Shown here: piece after piece, positions 10,511 through 20,371 of the stretch | Layout of the letters: each line of letters opens with the position of its first letter | How positions within the stretch are numbered: position 1 is the stretch's first letter | Origin: Bufo bufo | Taxonomy: Eukaryota; Chordata; Amphibia; Anura; Bufonidae | NCBI RefSeq assembly: GCF_905171765.1 | Contig: NC_053391.1 | Coordinates: forward strand, 194,132,559 to 194,196,558 | Reading direction: 5' to 3' | DNA length: 64,000 bases | Notes under the pieces: model-generated | Told to the model about the DNA's origin: nothing | Seen by the model: only the letters and a program-made list of their open reading frames with translations | The model's database searches: none | Program-made: the position numbers and the translations under genes

Positions 10511-11529
10511 ATTGAGCTTCCTCTGAGCCTCCTCCCATAATCTACGACCCTCTCCATCCGATTTGTAATAAAAGCCTGTTCTCTCTCTACTACCTCCCCC
10601 TCTAACTTAGTCCTTGTAGCACTCATCTCCTTCCTATACGTAGCTATCGCATGAATCAGAGTACCCCTCATCACAACTTTAAAGGCTTCCCACTCTATCA
10701 ACGGGTTAGCTGAGCCCTCATTGAACTCCCAATAGTCCTTCAGACCCTGCTGTACATTCCAAACAACAGGCAGGACCTCTAGCCATTTACTATTGAGTCT
10801 CCATATCCTCTCAACCGGTGCCAGAGGTTGTTTCAGAACTACTAACAAAGGAGCATGATCAGAAATACCTCGCGGGAGGTAATCAGCCACCGTCAGAGAG
10901 GGTAATAGATCTCTACTAAGAAAAACTAAATCTATCCGTGAAAGCGTAACATGTGAAGCGGAATAGCAGGAATATTGGCGCAACCCCGGATGTAAGTGCC
11001 TCCAACCCTCCGTTAAATCAAATACATCAGCCCAGGAGCTTAGCGCCTCATTATGGGTATCACTAGGGCGAAGACGATCCAGTGACTGATCCAGAGTCGC
11101 GTTGTAATCCCCAAAGGCAATCAGAGGTACCGGGGGCATAGATGCTACCATTCTCATAACCTCATCCAGCATATCCCTCCGAAAAGGGGGGGGGACATAA
11201 AGGCCCACCAAAAGATAATCAATGCCCCTGATTGCAACATGGAGAATCACAAAACGTCCCATTATATCCGTATGCACAGAATACACCTGAAAGGGAAGGG
11301 ATTTCGCTACCAGAATCGACACACCTCTGGCTCTAGAATTATATACAGCATGGTATGCTGAACCTACCCAGGGCCTCTTCAACGCTAAGAGCTTTCGCCC
11401 CTGAAGATGTGTCTCCTGCAATACCAGAATGGCAGGATTATGATTTCGTAGAAAATTAAAGACCAGAGATCGTTTAATTTTGTCGTTGAGACCCCTGACA
11501 TTCCAGGAGACAAATCGACAAACTGACAT
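10501..11529 (-). CDS. LINE ORF2, endonuclease part
   Basis: A 342-residue frame with an apurinic/apyrimidinic-type endonuclease domain that nicks target DNA to prime reverse transcription. Motifs: SWNVRGLN (Asn10), LQETHL (Glu39), LVGLYVPP (108-114), GDYN (140-143, usually GDFN), SRIDLVF (197-203) and GISDHAPL (221-228) with the catalytic Asp-His pair. The full catalytic set appears present. The frame ends GSSICT because of a frameshift around 10545-10575, after which the reverse-transcriptase frame continues. Starts 367 bp downstream of ORF1. Confidence 0.92.
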   Translation of the reverse strand: MSVCRFVSWNVRGLNDKIKRSLVFNFLRNHNPAILVLQETHLQGRKLLALKRPWVGSAYHAVYNSRARGVSILVAKSLPFQVYSVHTDIMGRFVILHVAIRGIDYLLVGLYVPPPFRRDMLDEVMRMVASMPPVPLIAFGDYNATLDQSLDRLRPSDTHNEALSSWADVFDLTEGWRHLHPGLRQYSCYSASHVTLSRIDLVFLSRDLLPSLTVADYLPRGISDHAPLLVVLKQPLAPVERIWRLNSKWLEVLPVVWNVQQGLKDYWEFNEGSANPLIEWEAFKVVMRGTLIHAIATYRKEMSATRTKLEGEVVEREQAFITNRMERVVDYGRRLRGSSICT

Positions 11530-11896
11530 TATGGCGGTCTATTGAGACAGTAATCCCAGAAGTCACTGCACCACCCAAGCCATACACTCACACATTCATA
11601 CCAACTTCCAAACATTAGAGCAAGAGCTCCTGAATACGCCCGTAACATCAGGCAACCCCCCCCCCACCCTGCCCAGATGACCCCAACATATCCAAGCTTA
11701 AAAACCCTCCCCCCATTTGCCTCTTTAATAGAAAAAGGGGAACAGCAACCCTTTCTTCAGCCCTACTGCTCTAGGTAAACCTAAAAAAAACTGAACCTAT
11801 GCAGCAGGTTGCTACAACCATCACTCGTTCAGCTCCGTTATTTAACGATCATCTGAAACGCATGGAAAGACACTCAAAACATTAGATATATGACTC
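11530..11896 (-). other. LINE spacer between ORF1 and ORF2
   Basis: About 370 bp with stop codons in all frames and no motif, separating the two LINE genes. G-rich runs occur on the minus strand (C runs about 11650-11660). Confidence 0.6.
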
Positions 11897-12730
11897 TCAG
11901 CATCTGCGATCTAACCAGTCCGATGCCTCTTCAGGGGTAGCAAAGAACTTCACCCGCTCCCCCTCCTGGACCCTGAGCCGAGCCGGATACATCATCGCAT
12001 AGACAAGTCCCTTCTCTCTTAAGCGGTTTCTCACCGCCGTGAACTGTTTACGTTGCTTCTGCACTTCTGTAGAAAAGTCCGGGTAAAAGGAGATTCGGGT
12101 ATTTTCAAAAAGAATGTATTTTAAACGGCGAGCTGCAGCCAGAATAGCATCACGGTCTCTGTAGTTTAGGACCTTAAAGATGAAGGGACGAGATGGGGCC
12201 CCAGGAGGCAGGGGGCGGGTGGGAATCCTGTGAGCACGTTCAACTGCAAAAGTCCCTGATAAATTTATAGGATTAAAGATTTGTTTTATGAGACGTTCCA
12301 CAAACTCTTCCGGAGAAGGCCCCTCCGCTCTTTCAGGTAAACCCATAATACGGATGTTGTTCCGTCTGTTACGGTTCTCGGCATCTTCTACCTTTGCCAT
12401 CAGGGTCTTGACTTGATTCTGTAGCGCATTAATTGCAGAGTCATCACGCTGTACTCTGTCCTCCACATCACTCACTCTTCTTTCCACTTCCGTTGTTCTC
12501 TCTCTAATTTTATCAATATCATGTCTGAGAAGAGTAAGATCAGCCTGGACATGGTCAATTTTGACTGTAAGCGCCGTTTGGCAGTTAGTGATGGCCGCTA
12601 TAACTTTTGCAAGGTCCACTTCTGGGCGCTCAGAGGAGGTTGCAACTTCTCGGTCCTCTGTCTGACTCATGTTGTCCAGCATAAGTTTAGGTGGATTAGC
12701 CGGTCCTGAGGTGCCCGTTTTCCGGCCCAT
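11897..12730 (-). CDS. LINE ORF1 protein (coiled coil + RRM)
   Basis: A complete 277-residue frame. Residues about 38-122 are heptad-rich and charged (coiled coil for trimerisation), residues about 124-192 form the RRM-like domain with NIRIMGLPE at 125-133, and residues about 195-277 match the basic C-terminal domain (SFYPDFS, QRKQF, GLVYAMMYPARLRV). L1-type ORF1 proteins coat the element RNA and act as nucleic-acid chaperones. The start MGRKTG lies downstream of a 0.65-kb leader. No stop or frameshift is seen, so this gene looks intact. Confidence 0.93.
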   Translation of the reverse strand: MGRKTGTSGPANPPKLMLDNMSQTEDREVATSSERPEVDLAKVIAAITNCQTALTVKIDHVQADLTLLRHDIDKIRERTTEVERRVSDVEDRVQRDDSAINALQNQVKTLMAKVEDAENRNRRNNIRIMGLPERAEGPSPEEFVERLIKQIFNPINLSGTFAVERAHRIPTRPLPPGAPSRPFIFKVLNYRDRDAILAAARRLKYILFENTRISFYPDFSTEVQKQRKQFTAVRNRLREKGLVYAMMYPARLRVQEGERVKFFATPEEASDWLDRRC

Positions 12731-13376
12731 AAGGTGATCTCCCCTTCACCAGTAACAGGAATACTGGCCCTTTAATTAGCTCCCTCACTCAGGGGCAATA
12801 GAACAACAGTGGCGGCTCTCTCAATTAGATTCTTTTCCCTGGAATCAGGATATACTAGCCCCACTCAGTTGAAGTGCATTCGCCCCCTAATATAGATGCC
12901 AGGTGTATGCAGACAGGAGAGCCAAGATCCCGGTTCAATCCTGGGGCATGAAGACGACTGCACACAGCGTCACAGGTAAGATGGCGCTCACACCGCCGGA
13001 CACGTGGGGGACCTCAAACCAGCAGCCCAGCAGGGAGAGAACTGGAGGGATCTCACCTCCCAGCAGCTCCAGGACTCACCCGACCACCACCACCGGTAAG
13101 TAAGACGATCTTGCGTCCCCACCTCTCCCGCTCTCACCGAGGGGTCCGCAGTGCTGGACAACGCTCCTTTCACAGGCCTCACTCCAAGGGATCCGGCAGA
13201 TGATGACCGCAGCAGGCACAAAGCTGAAACTCCGGTTACCGGTAAACCGTGAGTTGCGGATCACTTGGGGGGTGTCTTTTCTTTGGCCACACGCACAGAC
13301 AATCAGGATTCTGCAGGATAATGTTGGAGCTGAAGCAACTTGCGTCCTCACACCATGACGGTTAGGCCACGCCCCC
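12731..13376 (-). other. LINE 5' untranslated region / internal promoter region
   Basis: A 646-bp GC-richer leader beginning GGGGGGCGTGGCC on the minus strand. By family analogy it should hold the internal promoter; no specific box is claimed. Confidence 0.65.
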
Positions 13377-13391
13377 CACCGCCAGATCTCT

Positions 13392-13901
13392 GAGAAGTTC
13401 TGACAGACGTTCTTCAGTACCTCTTGCATGATGTTCTTTTGTTTTGGTTTCGTTTTGTCATCTCTTCTCCCTCTCCCAGCTGTCATCTATTAGCAGTGAT
13501 TGCTTCCCTTTATATCCCCTCCCATACTGCCTCACTTTGCGGTTTATACTACTTCCTGGATTGTTCTCACCTCTAGATGCTGCAACTGCTGGTTCCTCAG
13601 ATAAGTCTATTCCTTTATTTGTGTTTTCCTGTTGGCTTGATTCTAGGTGACCCTGACTCCCTCCGTATTGAGTGCAGGGAGCCGGTGGTCGTGTCCCCTC
13701 ACTATTATAGGGTTTTCAGGTGTCACTCAGTCTAGGTACGAGGGCATGCAATTTTCTATCATAAAGATCTTTGCATGGGCTGAGCAGCCAGGGAGAGCTC
13801 TAGGGCTTTTATAGGGCTCACCCATATGTTCCTTAGTTTGGGATCAAGTCAGTCGGATCTTTATTTGTGACTTCTAGTTTTCTGCAACACCATCCGTGAC
13901 A
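13392..13901 (+). repeat. 5' LTR of the gypsy element (main part)
   Basis: The first 18 bp of this LTR are at 7495-7512; the rest was displaced by the LINE insertion, and 15 bp (7498-7512, repeated at 13377-13391) are the LINE target duplication. TATA-like stretches CTTTATATCC (about 13510) and CTTTTATAGGG (about 13808) could belong to the LTR promoter. Confidence 0.93.
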
Positions 13902-13928
13902 TTATAAACCGCCACTACCGTCTTAAGC

Positions 13929-14820
13929 ATGGATCCGGTTTCAGCCTTGATTGACCGCATGCAGGGTCTTTCACTGGAGGTAGCAGATCTCCGTAAAACT
14001 GTCTCTCAGTTTCAGGTGACCGGTTCTGCTTGCGTTCATGGAGTTTGTTCTGAGCCTAAGATCTCGCTTCCGGATACGTTCTCCGGGGGTAGTGAGAATT
14101 TTGTTCGTTTTAGAGAGGCTTGCAAACTCCATTTTCGCCTACTTCCCCATTCCTCTGGTGATGAGGAGCAGAGGGTGGGGATCATCATCTTGCTGCTCAG
14201 GGATAACGCTCAGTCTTGGGACTTTTTGCTACCTGTGGGGGCACAGCCCCTCCGATCGGTGGATGAATTTTTTGTAGCCCTGGGTCAGATATATGATGAC
14301 CCGTATCGTATTGCTCTGGCTGAATCTAAACTGCGTCTTTTATGCCAGGGTAAACACTCCGCAGAGATATACTGTTCAGAATTTCAGAGATGGGCAGCTG
14401 ATTCTGGTTGGAATGATGCTGCACTCCGAAGTCAATTTTGTCATGGTCTTTCGGAGGGATTAAAAGACGCATTCGCCTTTCATGAGAGACCTGCCTCCTT
14501 GGAGTCTGCCATGTCTCGGGCTGTTCGTATTGACAGGCGTCTTAGAGAGAGAGGAGAGATCACTCCTTCCTGTCATATTCAGTCCAAGGACAGTGAGGCG
14601 GTCTCATTCAGTGCGAAGGGGCCTCAGTCTCTCTCAATCCCCTCTGAGCCGGAGCCTATGCAGCTGGGTTTGCTTGCCTCTAATAATAAAGGATTCAGCT
14701 CTCAGAGGAGGGTTTGTTTCTGTTGTGGAGGTATAAATCATTCGGCAAGTGTTTGCCCCTCTAGGAGATTCAGGGAGTTTTTTGAGGGTAATAAAGAAAC
14801 AAAAAGAAAAAAGACGTTCC
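13929..14820 (+). pseudogene. gypsy gag with zinc knuckle
   Basis: From ATG at 13929 the frame gives about 296 residues of gag: MDPVSALIDRMQGLSLEV, a capsid-like region (FSGGSENFVRFREACKLHF, AQSWDFLLP) and near the end a CX2CX4HX4C zinc knuckle (CFCCGGINHSASVC, about residues 262-275), which binds the genomic RNA. At about 14800, in an A-rich stretch, the frame shifts; the ORF then reads a meaningless tail to 14972. The gene sits directly after the 5' LTR. The frameshift is probably degenerative, although A-rich gag-pol boundaries can be programmed. Confidence 0.88.
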
Positions 14821-14873
14821 ATCTGTTACTATTGGCAAGGTTGATACATCTGTTACTATTGGCAAGGTTGATA
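14820..14873 (+). repeat. 27-bp direct duplication at the gag-pol boundary
   Basis: Two identical adjacent copies, 14820-14846 and 14847-14873, beginning CATCTGTTACTATTGG. In the pol frame this repeats nine residues (SVTIGKVDT-like). A simple slippage duplication. Confidence 0.9.
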
Positions 14874-16707
14874 CGGAAATTGAAGGTTTTCCGTTTGCTT
14901 GTAGTTCCCGTTTTGTCCTACCTGCCAGGGTGGCGCAAGAGAGCAAGAACATTGTTTGTGAGATTTTTGTAGATAGTGGAGCAGCTGTCAATCTCATTGA
15001 TAATCAATTTGCTATAACACATGGTTTCCAGGTATGCACTTTGGGAGAGGATATACCTGTTTTTGCTATCGATTCCGCTCCACTTTCTCAAAAATCGTTA
15101 AAGGTCATAGTTCACAATATCCGTTTGACTGTGGGTGATGCTCATGTTGAGGAGGTGTCATGTCTCGTCCTGAGCGGATTGCCTACTCCTCTAGTGTTGG
15201 GGCTACCCTGGCTCACTAAACATAACCCCACCATTGATTGGCAAGCAAGGCAAATAAATGGTTGGAGTGACTTTTGCAGAGAATTGCCTCTCGGCGTCTC
15301 TTTCAGAGGTTTCTACTAAGACTGTACCATCTTTTCTCTCAGAATTTTCGGATGTGTTTTCAGAGAGTGGTGTCCAGGAGCTGCCCCCTCACCAGGAGTA
15401 CGATTGCCCTATTAATCTCATTCCAGGCGCCAAGCTGCCTAAATCTCGTTTATACATTTTCTCCCAACCTGAAAGGGTCGCTATGGGTACTTATATCTCT
15501 GAGAGCCTGAGAAAGGGACACATCCGACCCTCGAAGTCACCTGTTGCCGCTGTTTTTTTTTTCTTAAGAAAAAAGATGGTTCTTTAAGACCATGTCTGGA
15601 TTTCAGGGAGCTGAACAGTATCACAATTCATGACCCTTATCCGCTTCTTCTGATCCCGGACCTCTTTAACCAGATTGTTGGGGCTAAAGTTTTTTCTAAG
15701 CTGGATTTAAGAGGGGCATACAACCTGGTCAGGGTCAGGGAAGGGGACGAATGGAAGACGGCCTTCAATACCCCTGAGGGCCATTTCGAGAATTTGGTTA
15801 TGCCTTTTGGTTTGATGAATGCTCCAGCCGTTTTCCAACATTTTGTGAACAGCATTTTTTATCATTTAATGGGGAAATTTGTACTAGTGTATCTAGATGA
15901 CATTTTGATTTTTTTCTCCTGATTTCAAAGCTCATAGGGACCACCTACGTCAGGTCTTGCTCATTCTGCGGGAGAATAAATTATACGCTAAACTGGAGAA
16001 ATGTGTGTTTGCGGTTCCAGAAATTCAATTTCTGGGTTTTCTTCTCTCCGCTTCTGGTTTTCGCATGGACTCTGAAAGGTCCGCGCTGTGCTTGATTGGG
16101 AGCTTCCTGAGAATCAGAAGGCGCTGATGCATTTTTAGGGTTTTGCCAATTATTACAGGAAGTTAATTTTGAATTATTCTTCTGTTGTTAAGCCACTCAC
16201 TGATATGACTAAAAAGGGGGTAGATTTTTCCTCGTGGTCGGTAGATGCATGTAAGGCCTTTTCTAGTATCAAAGAGAGTTTTGCTTCCGCTCCCATCTTG
16301 GTTCAACCTGATGTCTCTCTGCCTTTCATTGTTGAGGTGGACGCTTCTGAGGTGGGTGTGGGTGCGGTCTTGTCTCAAGGTCCCTCTCCTGCCAAATGGC
16401 GACCGTGTACCTTTTTCTCAAAGAAGCTCTCCTCCGCAGAGAGAAATTATGATGTGGGAGATAGGGAGTTGTTGGCCATCAAATTAGCTTTTGAGGAATG
16501 GCGCCATTGGCTAGAGGGAGCCAGACACTCTATTACCGTGTTTACCGACCATAAGAATCTGGCCTACTTGGAGTCAGCCAAGCGTTTGAACCCGAGACAG
16601 GCCAGATGGTCTTTTTTCTTTTCTAGGTTTAATTTTGTTGTCACGTTCCGCCCTGGGGTTAAAAATGTAAAGGCTGATGGGGGAACTTTGAAGACCCGGG
16701 TCCCATT
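14874..16707 (+). pseudogene. gypsy pol: protease, reverse transcriptase, RNase H (broken)
   Basis: Domains follow in the expected order but in changing frames. Protease about 14940-15250, with FVDSGAAVNLI (active-site Asp) and LVLGLPWL. Reverse transcriptase about 15350-16040, with [28 protein letters not shown] and YLDD at about 15889-15900. RNase H about 16320-16660, with [15 protein letters not shown] and FTDHKNL. Disruptions include a frame change near 15280-15320, one in a T-rich tract near 15560, a stop near 15920, a stop near 16137 and a small deletion near 16680. It cannot make a polyprotein. Confidence 0.9.
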
Positions 16708-18192
16708 TTGGCAGAAGGGGTGGTCGTCTCTGCTCTTTACACTGATTTGGAGGCAGAGGTTCAGGCAGCCCAGGCAGAGGCTCCTGATCTTTGTCCTCCT
16801 GGGAGGTTGTTTGTGCCTCTCGTTTTACGACACAAGGTTTTCAAGGAGCACCACGATAATGTCCTTGCTGGGCACCCGAGGAGTAGAGCCACAGTGGATC
16901 TCATTGCTCGGAGATTCTGGTGGCCGGCTCTTCGTAAGACGGTTGAAGGTTTTGTGGCAGCCTGCGAGACCTGCGCTCGTGCCAAGGTCCCACATTCACA
17001 GCCATCGGGTCCTCTCCTCCTGTTACCCATTCCTTCCCGTCCTTGGACGCATCTGTCCATGGACTTCATTACGGACCTGCCTCGTTCCTCGGGGAAGACT
17101 GTGATTCTGGTGGTGGTGGACCGTTTTAGCAAAATGGCGCATTTCATTCCCTTTCCTGGCTTACCCAATGCTAAAACGCTGGCGCAAGCATTTGTTTATC
17201 ACATTGTCAAATTGCATGGCATTCCTTCAGACATCGTTTCTGATAGGGGCACGCAGTTTGTTTCCAGATTCTGGAAGGCTTTCTGTTCTCGCTTGGGTGT
17301 TCGCTTGTCGTTCTCTTCTGCTTTTCACCCGCAGTCGAATGGCCAGACGGAGCGCGTCAATCAGAATCTGGAGACATATCTGCGCTTATTTGTGACAGAG
17401 AATCAGGAGGATTGGTGTTCTTTTTTGTCCCTTGCTGAGTTTGCTTTAAATAACCGTCGCCAGGAGTCCTCTGATAAGTCACCATTTTTTGGTGCATATG
17501 GGTTTCATCCGCAGTTTGGGACATTCTCTGGAGAGGGGTCTTCTGTTTTACCTGATGAGGAGAGATTTTCCTCGTCTTTGTCATCTATTTGGCAAAAGAT
17601 TCAGGGTAATCTAAAGAGCATGAGTGAGAGATATAAGCGTGTGGCGGATAAGAGACGTGTGCCTGGTCCGGACCTGAATGTGGGTGATCTGGTGTGGTTG
17701 TCCACTAAGAATATCAAACTGAAGGTTCCCTCCTGGAAGTTGGGTCCTAAGTTTATTGGGCCTTACAAGATGTTGTCCGTCATCAATCCCGTTGCTTTCC
17801 GTCTTGATCTTCCTCAGACTTGGAAGATCCATAATGTTTTTCACAAGTCCCTATTAAAACCTTATGTCCAACCAACTGTACCCTCCTCTTTGCCTCCTCC
17901 TCCGATTGTGGTTGATGGTAATCTTGAATTTCAGGTATCTAGGATTGTGGATTCTCGTATTATCCACGGTTCTCTCCAGTACCTCGTTCATTGGGAGGGT
18001 TATGGTCCTGAGGAGAGGATGTGGGTTCCAGTGACGGACATTAAGGCCACTCGTCTTATCAGGGCTTTCCATAGGTCCCATCCTGAGAAGGTGGGCTCTG
18101 AGTGTCCGGAGTCCACTCGTAGAGGGAGGGGTACTGTCACCACCAGATCTCTGAAAAGTTCTGACAGACGTTCTTCAGTACCTCTTGCATGA
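16708..18192 (+). CDS. gypsy integrase with C-terminal chromodomain
   Basis: A 494-codon open frame, the longest intact piece of pol. HHCC zinc-binding motif (His49, His56, Cys86, Cys89), then catalytic core residues Asp119 (MDFITDLP), Asp179 (SDRGTQF) and Glu215 (GQTERVNQ); the last two are separated by 35 residues, the DD35E pattern. A C-terminal chromodomain occupies about 405-465 ([27 protein letters not shown]), used by chromoviruses to target chromatin. The listed ATG is only the first in frame after a break; the protein would be cleaved from a longer polyprotein. The frame runs into the 3' LTR. Confidence 0.92.
   Translation: MAEGVVVSALYTDLEAEVQAAQAEAPDLCPPGRLFVPLVLRHKVFKEHHDNVLAGHPRSRATVDLIARRFWWPALRKTVEGFVAACETCARAKVPHSQPSGPLLLLPIPSRPWTHLSMDFITDLPRSSGKTVILVVVDRFSKMAHFIPFPGLPNAKTLAQAFVYHIVKLHGIPSDIVSDRGTQFVSRFWKAFCSRLGVRLSFSSAFHPQSNGQTERVNQNLETYLRLFVTENQEDWCSFLSLAEFALNNRRQESSDKSPFFGAYGFHPQFGTFSGEGSSVLPDEERFSSSLSSIWQKIQGNLKSMSERYKRVADKRRVPGPDLNVGDLVWLSTKNIKLKVPSWKLGPKFIGPYKMLSVINPVAFRLDLPQTWKIHNVFHKSLLKPYVQPTVPSSLPPPPIVVDGNLEFQVSRIVDSRIIHGSLQYLVHWEGYGPEERMWVPVTDIKATRLIRAFHRSHPEKVGSECPESTRRGRGTVTTRSLKSSDRRSSVPLA
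18119..18134 (+). promoter_or_regulatory. polypurine tract of the gypsy element
   Basis: GTAGAGGGAGGGGTAC directly precedes the TGTCACC start of the 3' LTR, the position of the plus-strand primer in LTR retroelements. Confidence 0.75.
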
Positions 18193-18662
18193 TGTTCTTT
18201 TGTTTTGGTTTCGTTTTGTCATCTCTTCTCCCTCTCCCAGCTGTCATCTATTAGCAGTGATTGCCTCCCTTTATATCCCCTCGCATACTGCCTCACTTTG
18301 CGGTTTATACTACTTCCTGGATTGTGCTCACTGCTAGATGCTGCAACTGCTGGTTCCTCAGATAAGTCTATTCCTTTATTTGTGTTTTCCTGTTGGCTTG
18401 ATTCTAGGTGACCCTGACTCCCTTCGTATTGAGTGCAGGGAGCCGGTGGTCGTGTCCCCTCACTATTATAGGGTTTTCAGGTGTCACTCAGTCTAGGTAC
18501 GAGGGCATGCAATTTTCTATCATAAAGATCTTTGCATGGGCTGAGCAGTCAGGGAGAGCTCTAGGGCTTTTATAGGGCTCACCCATATGTTCCTTAGTTT
18601 GGGATCAAGTCAGTCGGATCTTTATTTGTGACTTCTAGTTTTCTGCAACACCATCCGTGACA
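18135..18662 (+). repeat. 3' LTR of the gypsy element
   Basis: A 528-bp copy of the LTR, TGTCACC to CCGTGACA, equal in length to the 5' LTR once the LINE is removed. About nine mismatches are seen by eye, for example at 18142, 18155 and 18265. Confidence 0.95.
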
Positions 18663-18843
18663 GTTCCCTTTAATACCGTTTTTACAATTGCTTTTAACTT
18701 AACTGTCATCTATAGAGTAGAAAAACTCACTTTATTAAAGTGGTTTGTTTCTAACTTTCAGCTTCTCGCTCTCCACATTTCTTCATAACATGTGCTTTTT
18801 GGAAAAAATAATTCTAACCTCTAATAGTTTTAATGGATGTGAT

Positions 18844-19395
18844 TAGTGATGAGCGGCAGGGGCTATATTTGAATTTGCGATATTTCACAAATATTTTGTA
18901 GAATATTCTTCATATATGCGCGAATTTCGAGAATTTGAGATTATTTTATTGAATGTAATAAATCGGCAATGTAAATATCGCGTAATGCGAATTTGTAAAG
19001 TGAAATACAGGCGTGGGTCACTTTGGCTAAATTTTTCAAGCTTGTATAAGTTTCCTGAGACTGGAGAAAATGGTTGGCACGGAGGAACATTAGAATAGCT
19101 TTATATGCAGATAGAGTCAAGTGCTCCAATATATTTGCGATTGCGCTAATCGGCAGTATTTAGAATATTTTTTCGCACTACGCGCAACTTCACATTTTAG
19201 CAGGTCCGACTACAGGTCCGACATTGCTTCCTTCTCATTGGCCCACAAGCAAGAAGCAGAGAAGAATCATGTGTTCAGATGGAAAAAAATGACGAATATT
19301 CGATATAACGAATATTATTCTAAATATTCGCGAATTCTAGAAGTGGCGATATTTGCAATAAAAATTCACTATTCGAATATTTGTGCTCAACACTA
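18844..19395. mobile_element. hAT-type MITE
   Basis: Ends TAGTGATGAGCGG and TGCTCAACACTA are imperfect inverted repeats. The flanks GATGTGAT (18836-18843) and GATGCTAT (19396-19403) agree at six of eight positions, a decayed target duplication. The interior is rich in GAATATTCGCGAAT-type sequence. No coding capacity. Same family as 53563-55477. Confidence 0.75.
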
Positions 19396-19508
19396 GATGC
19401 TATGCCATGCTTTAAGTAATGCTTGCAAGTAATCAGTTGCTGGCTTGCATCTTTTCTGAGTGTGGGTTGGTCTGGAGTGCTCCTTGCATTCAATAAATCA
19501 ACAGGCAA

Positions 19509-19513
19509 TGATG

Positions 19514-19551
<38 letters not shown>
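19509..19551. repeat. (ATA)n microsatellite
   Basis: About 14 repeats of a TAA/ATA trinucleotide. Short frames of repeated Ile or Leu here are artefacts. Confidence 0.95.
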
Positions 19552-19658
19552 TCATAAATATACATACATACACAAACAAAATCAGACATTACATAGAAAA
19601 TTAGTCAACAATTACAATAAAAGGAGTGTGAGCCAACTCATGAGTGCTTACAATCTTA

Positions 19659-20224
19659 GGCTAGTTTCACACTAGCGGCAAGGGACTCCGGCAGGCTGTT
19701 ACGGCAGGTAAACAGCCTGTCGGATCCGTGCTGCCGCTAGTGCACGCTTGCCCCCGGACTATCGCTCCGGCCCCTTTGACTATAATGGGGGGGGGGGGAG
19801 TTCCAGTGGCAGCGCGGCAGCTCATGCCAAGTGTCACGGTCCATCAGGTGACTGATGTCAGGAAATCAAGGAGATTGGGACTGGATTAGGGTTGTCAAGG
19901 AGGTGACCTGTTTCTTCCCTAGTTTCCAGGCCCAGTTACTGTTCCCCTTCACTCCTGTGTTCAGTGTGGAGTTCCCCCCCCACATTGATCGTGACACAAA
20001 GAGGCAGCCGGAACAAAAGTGTGACGTGTCGTACTTTTATTCTGGCCGCCTCTTGGCATGTGCTGCCATGCTGCCGCTGGAACTCCGCCCCACTCCCATT
20101 ATAGTCAATGGGTCCGGAGCAGTAGTTTGGGGGCACACGTGCACTAGCTGCAGCACGGATCCGACAGGCTGTTCACCAGCTGGAACAGCTTGCCAAAATC
20201 CCTTGCTGCTAGTGTGAAACTAGC
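19659..20224. mobile_element. Foldback element with long inverted repeats
   Basis: The left arm starts GGCTAGTTTCACACTAGCGG and the right arm is its inverted counterpart, ending CTAGTGTGAAACTAGC. Inner blocks (AACAGCCTGTCGGATCCGTG against CACGGATCCGACAGGCTGTT) also pair, giving arms of about 90 bp. A G run lies near 19788-19798. No coding capacity. Flanks CTTA and TTAAG hint at a TTAA-like target, but this is not exact. Confidence 0.75.
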
Positions 20225-20371
20225 TTAAGAAGATATAAATAGCTGGGATTCCAAAGTTAAAAAGGGATTATTTGCTACAATGGTTCAGCCATCTTTACAT
20301 TAAATAGGGGAGTACACATCAAGCTGTATGTACCAGTCACTAGTCAATATCTATGCTTGAATAGATATTAA

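Larger units (their letters stand above)
7513..13376 (-). mobile_element. L1/Tx1-type LINE, nearly full length
   Basis: A 5.86-kb non-LTR element on the minus strand. Its 3' end is a short A run (T run at 7513-7519 on the plus strand) and its 5' end begins GGGGGGCGTGGCC. Perfect 15-bp duplications CACCGCCAGATCTCT lie at 7498-7512 and 13377-13391. It has a two-ORF organisation: coiled-coil/RRM ORF1p and an ORF2 with AP-type endonuclease, reverse transcriptase and C-terminal CCHC motif. ORF2 is divided by one frameshift near 10545-10575. It is inserted in the 5' LTR of the gypsy element, so it is younger than that insertion. Confidence 0.95.
7495..18662 (+). mobile_element. Ty3/gypsy chromovirus with a LINE nested in its 5' LTR
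   Basis: LTRs begin TGTCACC and end CCGTGACA. The 5' LTR is 7495-7512 joined to 13392-13901, the 3' LTR is 18135-18662, and both are 528 bp. Five-base duplications GTTCC flank the element (7490-7494 and 18663-18667). Internal order is gag with zinc knuckle, protease, reverse transcriptase, RNase H, integrase and chromodomain, then a purine-rich tract. Multiple frameshifts and stops in gag-pol make it inactive. By eye the LTRs differ at about nine positions. Confidence 0.93.
7027..18669. mobile_element. TTAA-flanked foldback MITE, split by a gypsy insertion
   Basis: The left part (7027-7494) begins AGGGAACCTGTCATCAACTT, and its right end, read in reverse complement, starts with the same bases. 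The last bases of the right inverted repeat are found only after the gypsy element, at 18668-18669, followed by TTAA (18670-18673), matching TTAA at 7023-7026. Removing the gypsy and one GTTCC copy restores a 470-bp element with inverted repeats whose inner arms (GGTTGCCGAGAACCA against TGGTTCTCGGCAACC) also pair. TTAA targets are typical of piggyBac and Kolobok elements; which of these supplied the transposase is not shown. Confidence 0.85.

Noticed and set aside
12928..12950. tRNA T-arm-like sequence (CCCGGTTCAATCCTGGG)
   Set aside because: The stem and seven-base loop fit a T arm, but no matching D arm, anticodon arm or acceptor stem is present, and it lies in the LINE leader on the opposite strand.
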